Positions 1 through 7,384 of a stretch of DNA of 10,374 nucleotides are shown here, piece by piece. The notes beneath the pieces were generated by a model that made no database searches, was not told the DNA's origin, and worked only from the letters and a program-made list of their open reading frames with translations. The first letter of the stretch is position 1, and each line of letters starts with the position of its first letter. The stretch comes from Cephalothrix spiralis (lineage: Eukaryota; Nemertea; Palaeonemertea; Archinemertea; Cephalotrichidae). The stretch spans positions 1 to 10,374 of the forward strand of contig JAUCNG010406582.1 of NCBI GenBank assembly GCA_032353305.1, written 5' to 3'. The translations under genes and the position numbers were made by a program.

Positions 1-2374
1 AGTACTTGATTCCGAAGAAGATTTCGTATTCCATTAGTGCGACTGCATACATATCACTAGCGTAGGAATATTCCCCATCGCGGAATGTTTCAGGTGCAAT
101 ATAGGGCGGGGACCCTTTTTGCTTCTTAGCAAACTCTTTGTCTCCGACAATTAAATCTGATAAACCGAAATCAGCTATTTTTATGACACCGGTATCAGTA
201 ATCAACACATTTGCTAATTTTAGATCCTTATGAATTAAGTTACCGAGTATTTGATTTGGTCCTTCCATTGCCGGATCAGGGCTATCCACGGTCCCATTTG
301 AAATGAATGGTTGAGAGTGGATATACTCAAGTCCTTTGTTAATCTGAATGCAAGTTGACAAAAACGGAATCAAGTCTTGATGGGTGTATATCACTCTTCC
401 TGCGTTTCTTTTGTTTGATGGACCATCGACGATAAAATGCTTGTGCAGATCTTCTTTGCACAGTTCCATTGCTAATACGAGCTCACCTTTCATTTGTAAA
501 ACTCCAACTAACCTACAAATATTCTCATGGTCCAACTGGACCAAAGTTCCCATTTCATTACCACAAGTTTTGACATTTTTAGCGTCAAAGCTTATTTTCT
601 TGACTGCGACTTCACCAACTTCATCAGTAATGGTGTAATAGTGACCTCGAAATACCTCTCCAAATGATCCCTTTCCTAGGCTATCTTCGTCTCCGTATTT
701 TATTCTATAGATTTTTAAAAATATATCATAAAATACTGGTATTGTCTTAAGAAAGTCATCGAAGTCACCAGATTCATCTTCAGCTAAACTTATGGCATAT
801 TTACGATACCTAATGATTTCATCTCTCACACCAGTTATGGCATCTTGAAATTTCATATTATTCAAGAACAAGTGAGATTGGCGTGCGAAATACTCAAGTA
901 TAGCGCTACAAATATCAAGATTAGATACATATCTATTAATATTTTGGAAAGGTGACCCGGTAAATGAGTTAGTCTGGTACACTACTGTGTCTGGTACATT
1001 GAAAGTTTTAGATGTTAGATATGAAAAGTACTTGGCCATCATATACGAAAGTAGTTTGTAATTAGACTTATTAATTACAAACCTATACGGACATAAAAGC
1101 CATATATTTTCATCAACAACTGCACCATGTCTTATGAGCGTTGCAAATGATTTTAACTTCACATTGCATACTGAAATAAACAAAGCTCTGAAGAGATCAC
1201 CGTACGTGTAAAATGGAGATCCGTCACTATTTGTACTGTGCTCAAGAAGTACATCTAAAATATCAATATTCTGTTCATAAGCAGATTTTGTAAGCAAGTT
1301 GTCTTCTACAGAGTCTAGAAATAAGGTTCTTTTGGAAGGTTTATCTCTTGCTCCGGCATCAAGAAGCAGTCTTGTAATCTCCACATCAGAAGCTTTTATA
1401 GACACATATAATGGTCTTAATCTGCACTTTTGACAATGATATGCATTTACATCAACCCCTTGTTTAATAAAGGATGAAATGTAATAAACCTTTCTACTAT
1501 GTTTTGATTCCGTATCAAATTTTGAATCAATGAACAATGAAGTAAAGGCTAGTTGTATGTGCTCTTTACTTAACCCTGGATGCTTTAATAAAGTTTCAAA
1601 GATGTCATCCAAATTTTGTCCCGAACTATTAAAATCCTGAGCAAGAACAAATTCTGAAAGATTCAAGAAATTATCACCGATAGGGAGTCTGAAATTAACG
1701 TCTACTCCGGCATTAAGAATTATTTTCAACAGCTCAGGTTTATTATTAACAATAGTAAATTCTAGGTATTTAAATATAGGGGGGATATTATCAACTCCAA
1801 GTAGTAGTGATTCCTCATACTCTACTTTATCCAAGTCAATATCTTGTCTAAGAAGGCATTCAAATAGCCTAGTTATTCCAAATGTACAGCAATATGTAAA
1901 GGTGAATTTGAAAACTTTTTGTTTTTGTTCCTTCTTTATTGATGTGTGACTGATAAGCACCTCAAACATCTTTTCCGCTGCTGAATCTTGTTGCTTCATG
2001 AAATGACTACTAATAAAATCTAACAGGTTGAGCTGTATGTCATTCGTATCATTATGTATGGTTGCATTTGTATCGATGCCAGCACCAAGAAGAATTTTTA
2101 ATATATTAGGATCATTCTGTTTTATCGCAAAATGTACGAGTCTAAGATGGCACGAACGATAAACAATAAAATTCAAATCAACATTGTATTCAATCAATTT
2201 TTTCACTACATTTTCCTGTTGACTTAACACGGCAAGACATATAGGTCTCAAATGTGTTTTTGGAACCTTTAATTCCTGGTTAAAATCAAATCCGTTTCTG
2301 TGAAGCTCTTGTATTATGTTAAGGTCCCCCTCCGTGCAGGCCTTCACCGCCATAATGCAATGAAGCCAATCCAT
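1..2374 (-). CDS. Ankyrin-repeat protein kinase, C-terminus cut by window edge
   Basis: One frame stays open for 791 codons from ATG 2374-2372 to the left edge. The start has A at -3 and G at +4, and an in-frame TAA lies at 2386-2384. The N-terminal half holds degenerate ankyrin-like repeats, clearest near residues 42-70, 76-105, 202-232 and 318-347, with forms such as LLLDAGARDK and LLGAGIDTNA. A poorly conserved linker follows (about 350-555). The kinase domain starts near 560: glycine loop G567-K-G-S-F-G572, VAVK lysine K592, candidate helix-C glutamate E607, catalytic loop H715-K-D-L-K-L-A-N722, DFG at 735-737, APE at 760-762, and helix-F aspartate D774. These residues predict an active kinase, and the lysine two residues after the catalytic Asp (DLK) favours Ser/Thr specificity. 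An extra stretch of about 28 residues separates LEYIH (682-686) from the catalytic loop. No signal peptide or membrane segment is evident, so a cytosolic protein is likely. Substrate and pathway are unknown; the remaining C-lobe and any later domain lie outside the window. Confidence 0.9.
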   Translation of the reverse strand, partial: MDWLHCIMAVKACTEGDLNIIQELHRNGFDFNQELKVPKTHLRPICLAVLSQQENVVKKLIEYNVDLNFIVYRSCHLRLVHFAIKQNDPNILKILLGAGIDTNATIHNDTNDIQLNLLDFISSHFMKQQDSAAEKMFEVLISHTSIKKEQKQKVFKFTFTYCCTFGITRLFECLLRQDIDLDKVEYEESLLLGVDNIPPIFKYLEFTIVNNKPELLKIILNAGVDVNFRLPIGDNFLNLSEFVLAQDFNSSGQNLDDIFETLLKHPGLSKEHIQLAFTSLFIDSKFDTESKHSRKVYYISSFIKQGVDVNAYHCQKCRLRPLYVSIKASDVEITRLLLDAGARDKPSKRTLFLDSVEDNLLTKSAYEQNIDILDVLLEHSTNSDGSPFYTYGDLFRALFISVCNVKLKSFATLIRHGAVVDENIWLLCPYRFVINKSNYKLLSYMMAKYFSYLTSKTFNVPDTVVYQTNSFTGSPFQNINRYVSNLDICSAILEYFARQSHLFLNNMKFQDAITGVRDEIIRYRKYAISLAEDESGDFDDFLKTIPVFYDIFLKIYRIKYGDEDSLGKGSFGEVFRGHYYTITDEVGEVAVKKISFDAKNVKTCGNEMGTLVQLDHENICRLVGVLQMKGELVLAMELCKEDLHKHFIVDGPSNKRNAGRVIYTHQDLIPFLSTCIQINKGLEYIHSQPFISNGTVDSPDPAMEGPNQILGNLIHKDLKLANVLITDTGVIKIADFGLSDLIVGDKEFAKKQKGSPPYIAPETFRDGEYSYASDMYAVALMEYEIFFGIKY

Positions 2375-2386
2375 TTTGCACCTTTA

Positions 2387-3063
2387 ACCGGCAAATGTTC
2401 ACTGTTTCTAGGTAGAAAAAAACTTAATTCAACAACCGATTACTGAGGTATATTACAGTATAGTTGATAATTACCTATACTTATATCATATCTAGCAGGA
2501 TCAACAATAAATAATGAATAACTCCTGAATCTTATGGTTTTAGTATTATTGTTTTCAATATAATATCCCTATAACAGTTAATATCCTAAGTAATTGGTAT
2601 CTAAAAGAATCCATTTGTGTATAAGAACGTTGTACTAACAATATCAGTCGATGTGACCATATAACTCTGTATGCATATAATCTATAAAGGAAAATCATTC
2701 AATCGACATATATACTTTCATAAAAAAAATAGATCATTCATGACAAAAAACATTTACCGATATTAAAGTGCATTAAAAGTCGATTTGATTTAACAGGCCA
2801 GACGTTATGGCTCAAAGAAAGACATACAATTAGATGTCTTTATTTATAAACTAATTTTGGAATACCAAAAGTGACTATGAAGCCTGGAATTGATCAAATT
2901 TGGTAACAATGAAAATCTCCTCTAGATTAATGCCTGAATTAGCATTACTTTTTTTGAACCACTCGACACTATATCTCAGATTTTATTGACTCTAATACTA
3001 AATATGTATCAGAAAACCCATAATACATTTTAGTAAAATACGACAATATATATTGGTTTTCAG
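2387..3063. other. Non-coding: kinase upstream region and calsyntenin intron
   Basis: About 680 bp of AT-rich sequence lies between the divergent kinase start and the first calsyntenin exon seen here. It should contain the kinase promoter on the minus strand and the end of a calsyntenin intron on the plus strand. I found no convincing TATA box, CpG cluster or further exon. The last bases (GGTTTTCAG, ending 3063) form the acceptor of the next exon. Confidence 0.6.
2405..2425 (-). other. Possible splice acceptor in the kinase 5' UTR
   Basis: Read on the minus strand, a pyrimidine run (TTTTTTTCTACCTAG) ends in AG at 2409-2408, 33 nt before the kinase ATG. This has the form of a 3' splice site, so the coding exon may begin at 2407 with a non-coding first exon further right. 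No matching donor or TATA box could be assigned. Such tracts are common by chance in AT-rich DNA. Confidence 0.35.
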
Positions 3064-3253
3064 CTTGATGTTATCCATACACTCCACACACCAAAAATTG
3101 TTGCTGGCCACGCCCAGAAAGATGTACAATATCATATTGCCGATGGTGGAAACAGTAATCCAGATGATCAAGTTATTGTTCCTTTCAAGGAGCCAGTCGT
3201 TAATTTCCATAAGTCAAAGGATTACACTGATGAAGTTTCCAGCAGTGGCTCAA
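3064..3253 (+). CDS. CLSTN: Calsyntenin, juxtamembrane ectodomain exon (internal)
   Basis: This 190-nt exon lies between acceptor GGTTTTCAG and donor GTAAGT (3254-3259). It is open in frame 0 for 63 codons plus one base, and its last A joins the next exon to make a Ser codon. The peptide begins LDVIHTLHTP and ends DEVSSSGS. It is hydrophilic, with no N-glycosylation sequon and no cysteine, as expected of a stalk just outside the membrane. In calsyntenins (alcadeins) this stretch lies between the LamG/LNS region and the membrane helix, where the ectodomain is shed before intramembrane cleavage. I cannot identify this exon from its own sequence. It is assigned because its frame and phase join it to the unmistakable exon at 4216. 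An in-frame TAA at 3034-3036 shows that the exon cannot extend far upstream. Confidence 0.8.
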
Positions 3254-3336
3254 GTAAGTTTTGATTAATTTGGTCGCTGGAATTTTTACTGCTTTTATAA
3301 AAAGTAATGACGGAACGCGCTTACCTGACACGAATG

Positions 3337-3614
3337 CCGGATAGGCGATTTTGGTCACACTTGAATGACGAGAAAAACTATTTGCGGGAATTTTCTCTTG
3401 CAATAAAAAAAATCGATTTGATTATTTTAAGAATATAATAATGATCAAAATTAGACATTTATAATATATACATATACAAAATAATATACAATATGGTCAA
3501 CACTGGTCATAGATATCACCGCATACGAAATCACTTATTTGTTAAGCACGGCTGACGGATAGACGATTTTAGCTTGAGTGCCGAGAAGAAGCGTTTGCAA
3601 GGATTTGCCCTCTG
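3337..3614 (+). repeat. Diverged direct repeat pair, about 60 bp each
   Basis: Copies at 3337-3400 and 3554-3614 align with a few small gaps. Shared blocks include GGATAGRCGATTTTRG, then CTTGARTGMCGAGAA, then a GTTTGC/ATTTGC block followed by GGATTT/GGAATTT. They look like two old copies of one dispersed sequence. The second ends 12 bp before the foldback element at 3627, so it may be a shared flank or part of that element. Confidence 0.5.
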
Positions 3615-3626
3615 ATTTAAGTTTAA

Positions 3627-4101
3627 TAAGCACGCGCAGTAAGTTTTCTTGTCGTTTTCGAGATATACGCATGCGCGGTAGAGTTTTAAGGTTGCGAATG
3701 CGCGAATCGGAAAAAATAACACCGGATACCGGTACAAAAGGCGCATGTTTCTATCTCTCCGTAATTTATTTATATGACGTAAGATCAGTCTCTACCGAGT
3801 TAATAACGATTTAAATTGGTGTGATGTCATCATTATTGATTCTTTAATTCTTCTTCAATGGCTGATTTTACGTCATATAAATGTATCTCGGACAGAAAGA
3901 AACATGCCCCATATTATTCCGTAATCCGATGTTCTCTCTCTCTCTCGATTTGCGCATGCGCCCCTAGAACTTTTGCGCACATCTCGATTATATTTATATG
4001 ACGTAAAATCAGATATTTCAGAGTCATTAACGAATCAGCAATTTGAATCGTTAATAACTCGGTCAAGACTGATTTTGCGTATATCTTACTGCGCGTGCTT
4101 A
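3627..4101. mobile_element. Composite foldback (MITE-like) element in calsyntenin intron
   Basis: The ends are a perfect 17-bp inverted repeat, TAAGCACGCGCAGTAAG at 3627-3643 and its complement at 4085-4101. Inside, a diverged palindrome centred near 3825 pairs about 3740-3789 with 3858-3911. A module ATTTATATGACGTAARATCAG occurs at about 3767, 3860 (inverted) and 3992. The block around CGAGTTAATAACGATTTAAATTG (about 3798-3817) recurs inverted at about 4040-4062. No protein is encoded. The repeated inverted modules suggest one foldback element inserted into or duplicated within another. Superfamily is not assigned because no clear target-site duplication flanks it. Confidence 0.65.
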
Positions 4102-4215
4102 AAAAGCGTGTATTGTTACAAATCACCCAGAGTCTCAAAAAAAAATATGTTTAAAAAAACTTAAAACTATCAAAAAAAATATTTAACGACGAAGCTTATC
4201 TCTTTCTTTTCTTAG

Positions 4216-4400
4216 GTGCCGGTACTGCAGTTATCATTGTTATTTGCGTTGGATTTTTGATCTCAATGATTATTGTTGGTGTGATCCGTATTCGTGCTGC
4301 ACACCAGCGTAGTCAAGTTGTTAGTGTAAATGCCGAACAAGAAATGGAATGGGATAACTCCGCTTTGACCATTACAGTCAACCCAATGGAGGAACAAGAG
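4216..4400 (+). CDS. CLSTN: Calsyntenin, transmembrane and proximal cytoplasmic exon
   Basis: This 185-nt exon lies between TTTTCTTAG and donor GTTAGT. Two bases complete a split Ser codon, then 61 codons follow. Residues 4-23 are a strongly hydrophobic helix (AVIIVICVGF then LISMIIVGVI). The next residues, RIRAAHQR, are the stop-transfer motif, matching the RIRAAH of vertebrate calsyntenin-1 as I know it. The tail carries EMEWDNSALTITVNPM, the first tryptophan-acidic motif, which in mammalian calsyntenin binds kinesin light chain so that calsyntenin can act as a vesicle cargo adaptor. The vertebrate form has WDD where this protein has WDN (N47). Vertebrate calsyntenin-1 continues NPMETY, a reported X11/Mint-binding site; here NPMEEQE lacks the tyrosine. 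Family identity is near certain. Confidence 0.95.
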
Positions 4401-5480
4401 GTTAGTATGTTTGCTGTGGAATTACCTTACTAGATGGGTTTAAATAGTGGTTAAAGCAGTGTTGTATTTCTGTGCCCGAATTACAATTCAACTACATGTA
4501 TCCATATGCCCGCTTGCTCAAGTTTCTGTCAAGATTATATCGGGTTATAATTATATAGGCTACTTAACTGGCAGGCTTCATTAGAATATCAAGGAAATCT
4601 TCCTGGAAAAAATAAAATGATCTCCTCAAATATGTTTCCCACGGTATCTTTCTTTTCATCTGGCGTTAAAAAAAAGTCGCCTCCCTTCTCTCTGCTCATT
4701 TCTTTAAAATAATTTTCGTGTGTGTAAGTAAAAGTGTTAGTGGAACAATGCCTCGGGTACATAAGGGTGTACAATCATGGGATACTTTGGGCACTGGTTT
4801 TGGTTTTTTGATAATCACAAGAAAGTTTTTTTACAGGGAGATTGTTTAACGAAAATGTGAGGTACTATATTTCATTTAGGCTCTGGTTTCTATATTTTTG
4901 GGTATTTTATTAAGGTTTTGGTATCAAGTCACAAGTTTTGTAATATTAGGTGCTCTTAGCTTGACACTTTGCCGTCCTAGGTGGAAAAAAACTAGCTTTG
5001 CTATTATAAAAATCAGTGGAATAATTCCATTGCTATTTACCTGGTTTTGACGCATGGTAAGAAAATGCCAATGCATGAAAGGATTTTAGTAAATCATTCC
5101 AAGATATCATATATTTGAGTAATTTTAAAAATAAAATGATTCGCTTCAATATTATGGGGACGCAAATGCAGCGAAACATTGAATATAGTAAACGAAAAGT
5201 TCATGAAATTGAAAAGTCTTCCTGTACATTAAAACCAAGAAGTCGCCGCGAGGTTTTTGTACAGCGCACCGGTATCCTACTTATTTCAATGTTCTGGCAC
5301 GGGGCCTCTCGCTGGTTTTAAGATGCTATAAAGGTTTTTTTGGTAACTAAGGTCCCTTTGATAAGCTAACATAGAATCGGTAAATTAACTGGAACTCATT
5401 ATAACATAGTTGACTTGCGGATATGTTATGTCAGTTCATTCAGAACTCTTGTTATTTAAACAGATTATGTTATTTCGTCG

Positions 5481-5546
5481 GCTGAGTATTATTTGTCGTA
5501 TCTGTTATGGATTTTCTATGTAGATACGACAAAATAATTCTCAGTC
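5481..5546. repeat. Inverted repeat hairpin in the last calsyntenin intron
   Basis: The left arm 5481-5504 begins GCTGAGTATTATTTG and the right arm 5520-5545 ends AATTCTCAGT. They pair over about 24 bp with one or two mismatches and one bulge, around a loop of about 15 nt. The core TTGTCGTATCT pairs perfectly with AGATACGACAA. It is separate from the larger foldback starting at 5626 and may be a remnant of another small element. Confidence 0.7.
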
Positions 5547-5625
5547 AACGATTTGTCAGGGTCGTTGCTATGTTTCAATATTATATTATTCCTTGTAAAG
5601 TCACTTGAAATATGAGTCGATACCC

Positions 5626-6207
5626 TATGGAACGCCAAACGGGTCATAACCTCAAAAACGTCCGCGTATGGTAGCTACGGTACACTGATACGAAGCTCAG
5701 CCAATTGGAATCTTTCTTTACCATCAATGACCCTATACCTACCATCAATGATCCTAGCTACCTATCACTGATACCTAGCTCAACCAATCGTAAATCTCGA
5801 TACATAATGTTAAACGATCTATTATTGGTTGACTTGGGTCCGCGTACCCAAGCTACCGTACAGTGATACGTAGCTACCATACGCGGACGGTAGAAAATGA
5901 TTATAACTGGTTCATTCCTATCACGTGCTATTTAGCAACACACACATTAGTCAACTACATATCAATGTACCCTACTACGTATCAGTGTACCGTAGTAGGG
6001 TCAGTGATGGTAAAATAGCTTCTAAATGGTTATTCTACCTATCACTATACCAAACTACATATCAGTGTGCCGTAGATGGGTCACTGATGGAAAATAAAGG
6101 CATATCATTGGCTAAGTTACGTATCAGTGTACCGTAGCTACGTACCATCATACCCTAGCTAGGATACGCAGACGTTATTGAGGTTTTGACCCGTTCGGCT
6201 CGCCATA
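5626..6207. mobile_element. Long terminal-inverted-repeat foldback (MITE-like) element
   Basis: The left end (about 5626-5706) and right end (about 6105-6207) are inverted copies. They share AACGGGTCAWAACCTCAA, then GCGTAT and TAGCTACGGTACACTGATAC, then an AGCCAAT block, with about 20 extra bases in the right arm. The extreme ends are TATGG and CCATA. The interior has its own palindrome, since the left-end sequence CCGCGTATGGTAGCTAC returns inverted at about 5869-5885 ahead of GGAC. CCAAT/ATTGG blocks also pair at 5784 and 5823. The space between is filled with variants of one short motif related to TATCAGTGTACCGTAG. There is no coding capacity. The length and structure fit a non-autonomous foldback transposon; the target-site duplication is unclear. 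Confidence 0.75.
5970..6000. repeat. Perfect 10-bp stem hairpin inside the foldback element
   Basis: CCCTACTACG at 5970-5979 pairs exactly with CGTAGTAGGG at 5991-6000 around the 11-nt loop TATCAGTGTAC. The loop is the motif that recurs through the interior of the surrounding element. Confidence 0.7.
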
Positions 6208-6287
6208 ATATCATCCTCGCCTTGTTGTGGTATGTCCTTTCCGTAAATGAGGATGATTATTAACTTCAATGTTGCTTTTCATTTCAG

Positions 6288-6455
6288 AATTTCAATGACT
6301 TCGATCAAACTGTAGCCGTTATTAACGACGATTCAGATTCAGATGACAGCGAAGGCAGTTACCACGATGATATTGAAAGTTCAGAAGAAGAACAAGATAC
6401 AAAAACAGTAAAAGACCGGGATTTAGAATGGGACGATTCCACTTTAACATTCTGA
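6288..6455 (+). CDS. CLSTN: Calsyntenin, last coding exon: acidic tail and C-terminus
   Basis: The acceptor is TTTTCATTTCAG. The exon carries 55 codons and TGA at 6453-6455, and it joins the previous exon at a codon boundary. Residues 13-36 are an acidic Asp/Glu/Ser tract (for example DDSDSDDSEG and SSEEEQ), equivalent to but shorter than the glutamate-rich stretch of vertebrate calsyntenin-1. The protein ends DLEWDDSTLTF. This is the second tryptophan-acidic kinesin-light-chain motif, with its Trp at codon 48, and it matches the vertebrate ending LEWDDSTLSY closely. With the exon at 4216 it supplies both halves of the bipartite kinesin-1 recruitment signal. The final LTF also has a hydrophobic-x-hydrophobic form that could suit a class II PDZ domain, which is inference only. 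Stop and frame are unambiguous. Confidence 0.95.
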   Translation, partial: NFNDFDQTVAVINDDSDSDDSEGSYHDDIESSEEEQDTKTVKDRDLEWDDSTLTF

Positions 6456-6892
6456 ACATTTTATGGGAATATTTAAAAAAGGTGCCGTTACACCCCTTTG
6501 ATAAAAAAGGACTGCGATAAAAAATTATCAGATTATTCTCGTCTTTTAACATATTTGTCTTGATTCGACTTTTTAAATGAATAATTGTGGTAGCCTACTG
6601 AGCGGAGCAGCCAAGAATTTTGTACAGAATTGTATACGTTTTTCCCTGTTAATCTGTGAGTTTTAAGACTTAAGACGCGTTTAAATTGTATAGTTTTTAG
6701 ACACTATTTCTGTAGAAAGAATTTGCGACTAAGGGCGTCTTTTATTATTATTCTTATTGATAATTATTATTTAAACTATTGTTATAATCGTAAACTTGTG
6801 CGGGTGAATTTGGTAAATATTCTTAAGATTATTTACGGTTCATCTAATGTGTTATTACCCTGAAGATGTTAAAAAGAGATTAAATGATCGTC
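6456..6892 (+). other. Probable start of calsyntenin 3' UTR
   Basis: This is AT-rich sequence directly after the stop codon with no further open frame of note. AAGACGC near 6670 and GCGTCTT near 6735 could pair. The variant polyadenylation hexamer ATTAAA is at 6879-6884, just before the repeat cluster. No canonical AATAAA occurs here, so the transcript end cannot be fixed. Confidence 0.45.
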
Positions 6893-6915
6893 CTGCCTGA
6901 AATGGCGGGATAAAA

Positions 6916-7238
6916 AGTAGTGAAAAATTGCTGGTTCTGGACCAAGTTGGAACTTAGACGCCATATTGGATTGTATTGTATTGATGTTTGTGGATCCGGT
7001 TGGCTTCGGGATCCAATTTGGGGCTAAATTTTATTTCCTCTCTGGAAATATACGGATATATATAGCCTCAATATCCTGGATCGTTCGACGCCATATTGGA
7101 TTTTATTGAATTGATATTCGTTTATCCGGTTGGTTTCAGGATCCTTTTTGGGGCTCTTTTACTTTCCTCTCTGGAAATATATGACGCATTCAATTGAGCC
7201 TCAAGACTCTGGTCTGGTACCAGCAGTTTTTACCTGCT
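6916..7238. mobile_element. Foldback element copy 1, with internal 130-bp duplication
   Basis: Inverted ends of about 29 bp lie at 6916-6944 (starts AGTAGTGAAAAATTGCTGG) and 7210-7238 (ends CCAGCAGTTTTTACCTGCT), with a few mismatches. Two internal units start GACGCCATATTGGATT at 6957 and 7087, a spacing of 130 bp. Each continues with ATCCGGTTGG, TTTGGGGCT and CTCTGGAAATATA and ends in a GCCTCA block. No protein is encoded. Copy 2 has one unit, so copy 1 probably gained the second by local duplication. Confidence 0.7.
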
Positions 7239-7384
7239 TTGAAAAGCAGTTTACAGTACTAAGTAATTTCACTTGCATTTGAATTAACTCATTTTATAGC
7301 GTTTAACATGTAAGGCCTAATTTTAAAGTCTAATACGTAATTTATGACATCATAAAAAATATCGAAAAATGGCGGGTTAAATTA

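Larger units (their letters stand above)
3254..4215 (+). other. Calsyntenin intron, 962 bp, phase 1
   Basis: The donor is GTAAGT and the acceptor TTTTCTTAG. The intron carries a diverged direct repeat (3337-3400 and 3554-3614) and a foldback element (3627-4101). Short open frames here are built from repeat sequence and show no protein-like composition. Confidence 0.8.
4401..6287 (+). other. Calsyntenin last intron, 1887 bp, phase 0
   Basis: The donor is GTTAGT and the acceptor CATTTCAG. If the intron is not removed, the frame adds 10 residues ending ELPY and stops at TAG 4431-4433, with an AATAAA hexamer at 4611-4616. The right half holds a hairpin (5481-5546) and a long foldback element (5626-6207). 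From about 4620 to 5470 I see only AT-rich, low-complexity intron; the small open frame at 5115-5321 has no recognisable protein character. Confidence 0.85.

Noticed and set aside
384-638. Plus-strand open frame of 84 codons
   Set aside because: It lies wholly inside the kinase domain on the opposite strand and its product has no protein-like features; it is an antisense shadow.
3053-3268. Plus-strand and minus-strand open frames over the first calsyntenin exon
   Set aside because: The exon's own frame (starting 3064) is flanked by good splice sites and joins the next exon in phase; the other frames are shadows.
3531-4164. Several overlapping small open frames on both strands
   Set aside because: All fall in the inverted-repeat element, where palindromes create open frames by chance.
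4831-4960. Two similar T-rich stretches near 4800 and 4915
   Set aside because: The resemblance is mostly shared T runs and does not hold outside them.
5115-5321. Plus-strand open frame of 68 codons
   Set aside because: It lies within the last calsyntenin intron, has no recognisable motif or splice context, and has the composition of random translation.
5925-6137. Plus-strand open frame of 70 codons
   Set aside because: It is built from the repeated motif inside the foldback element.
5626-6207. Repeated units as a CRISPR array
   Set aside because: Units are imperfect, irregularly spaced and in both orientations, and the locus is a eukaryotic intron.
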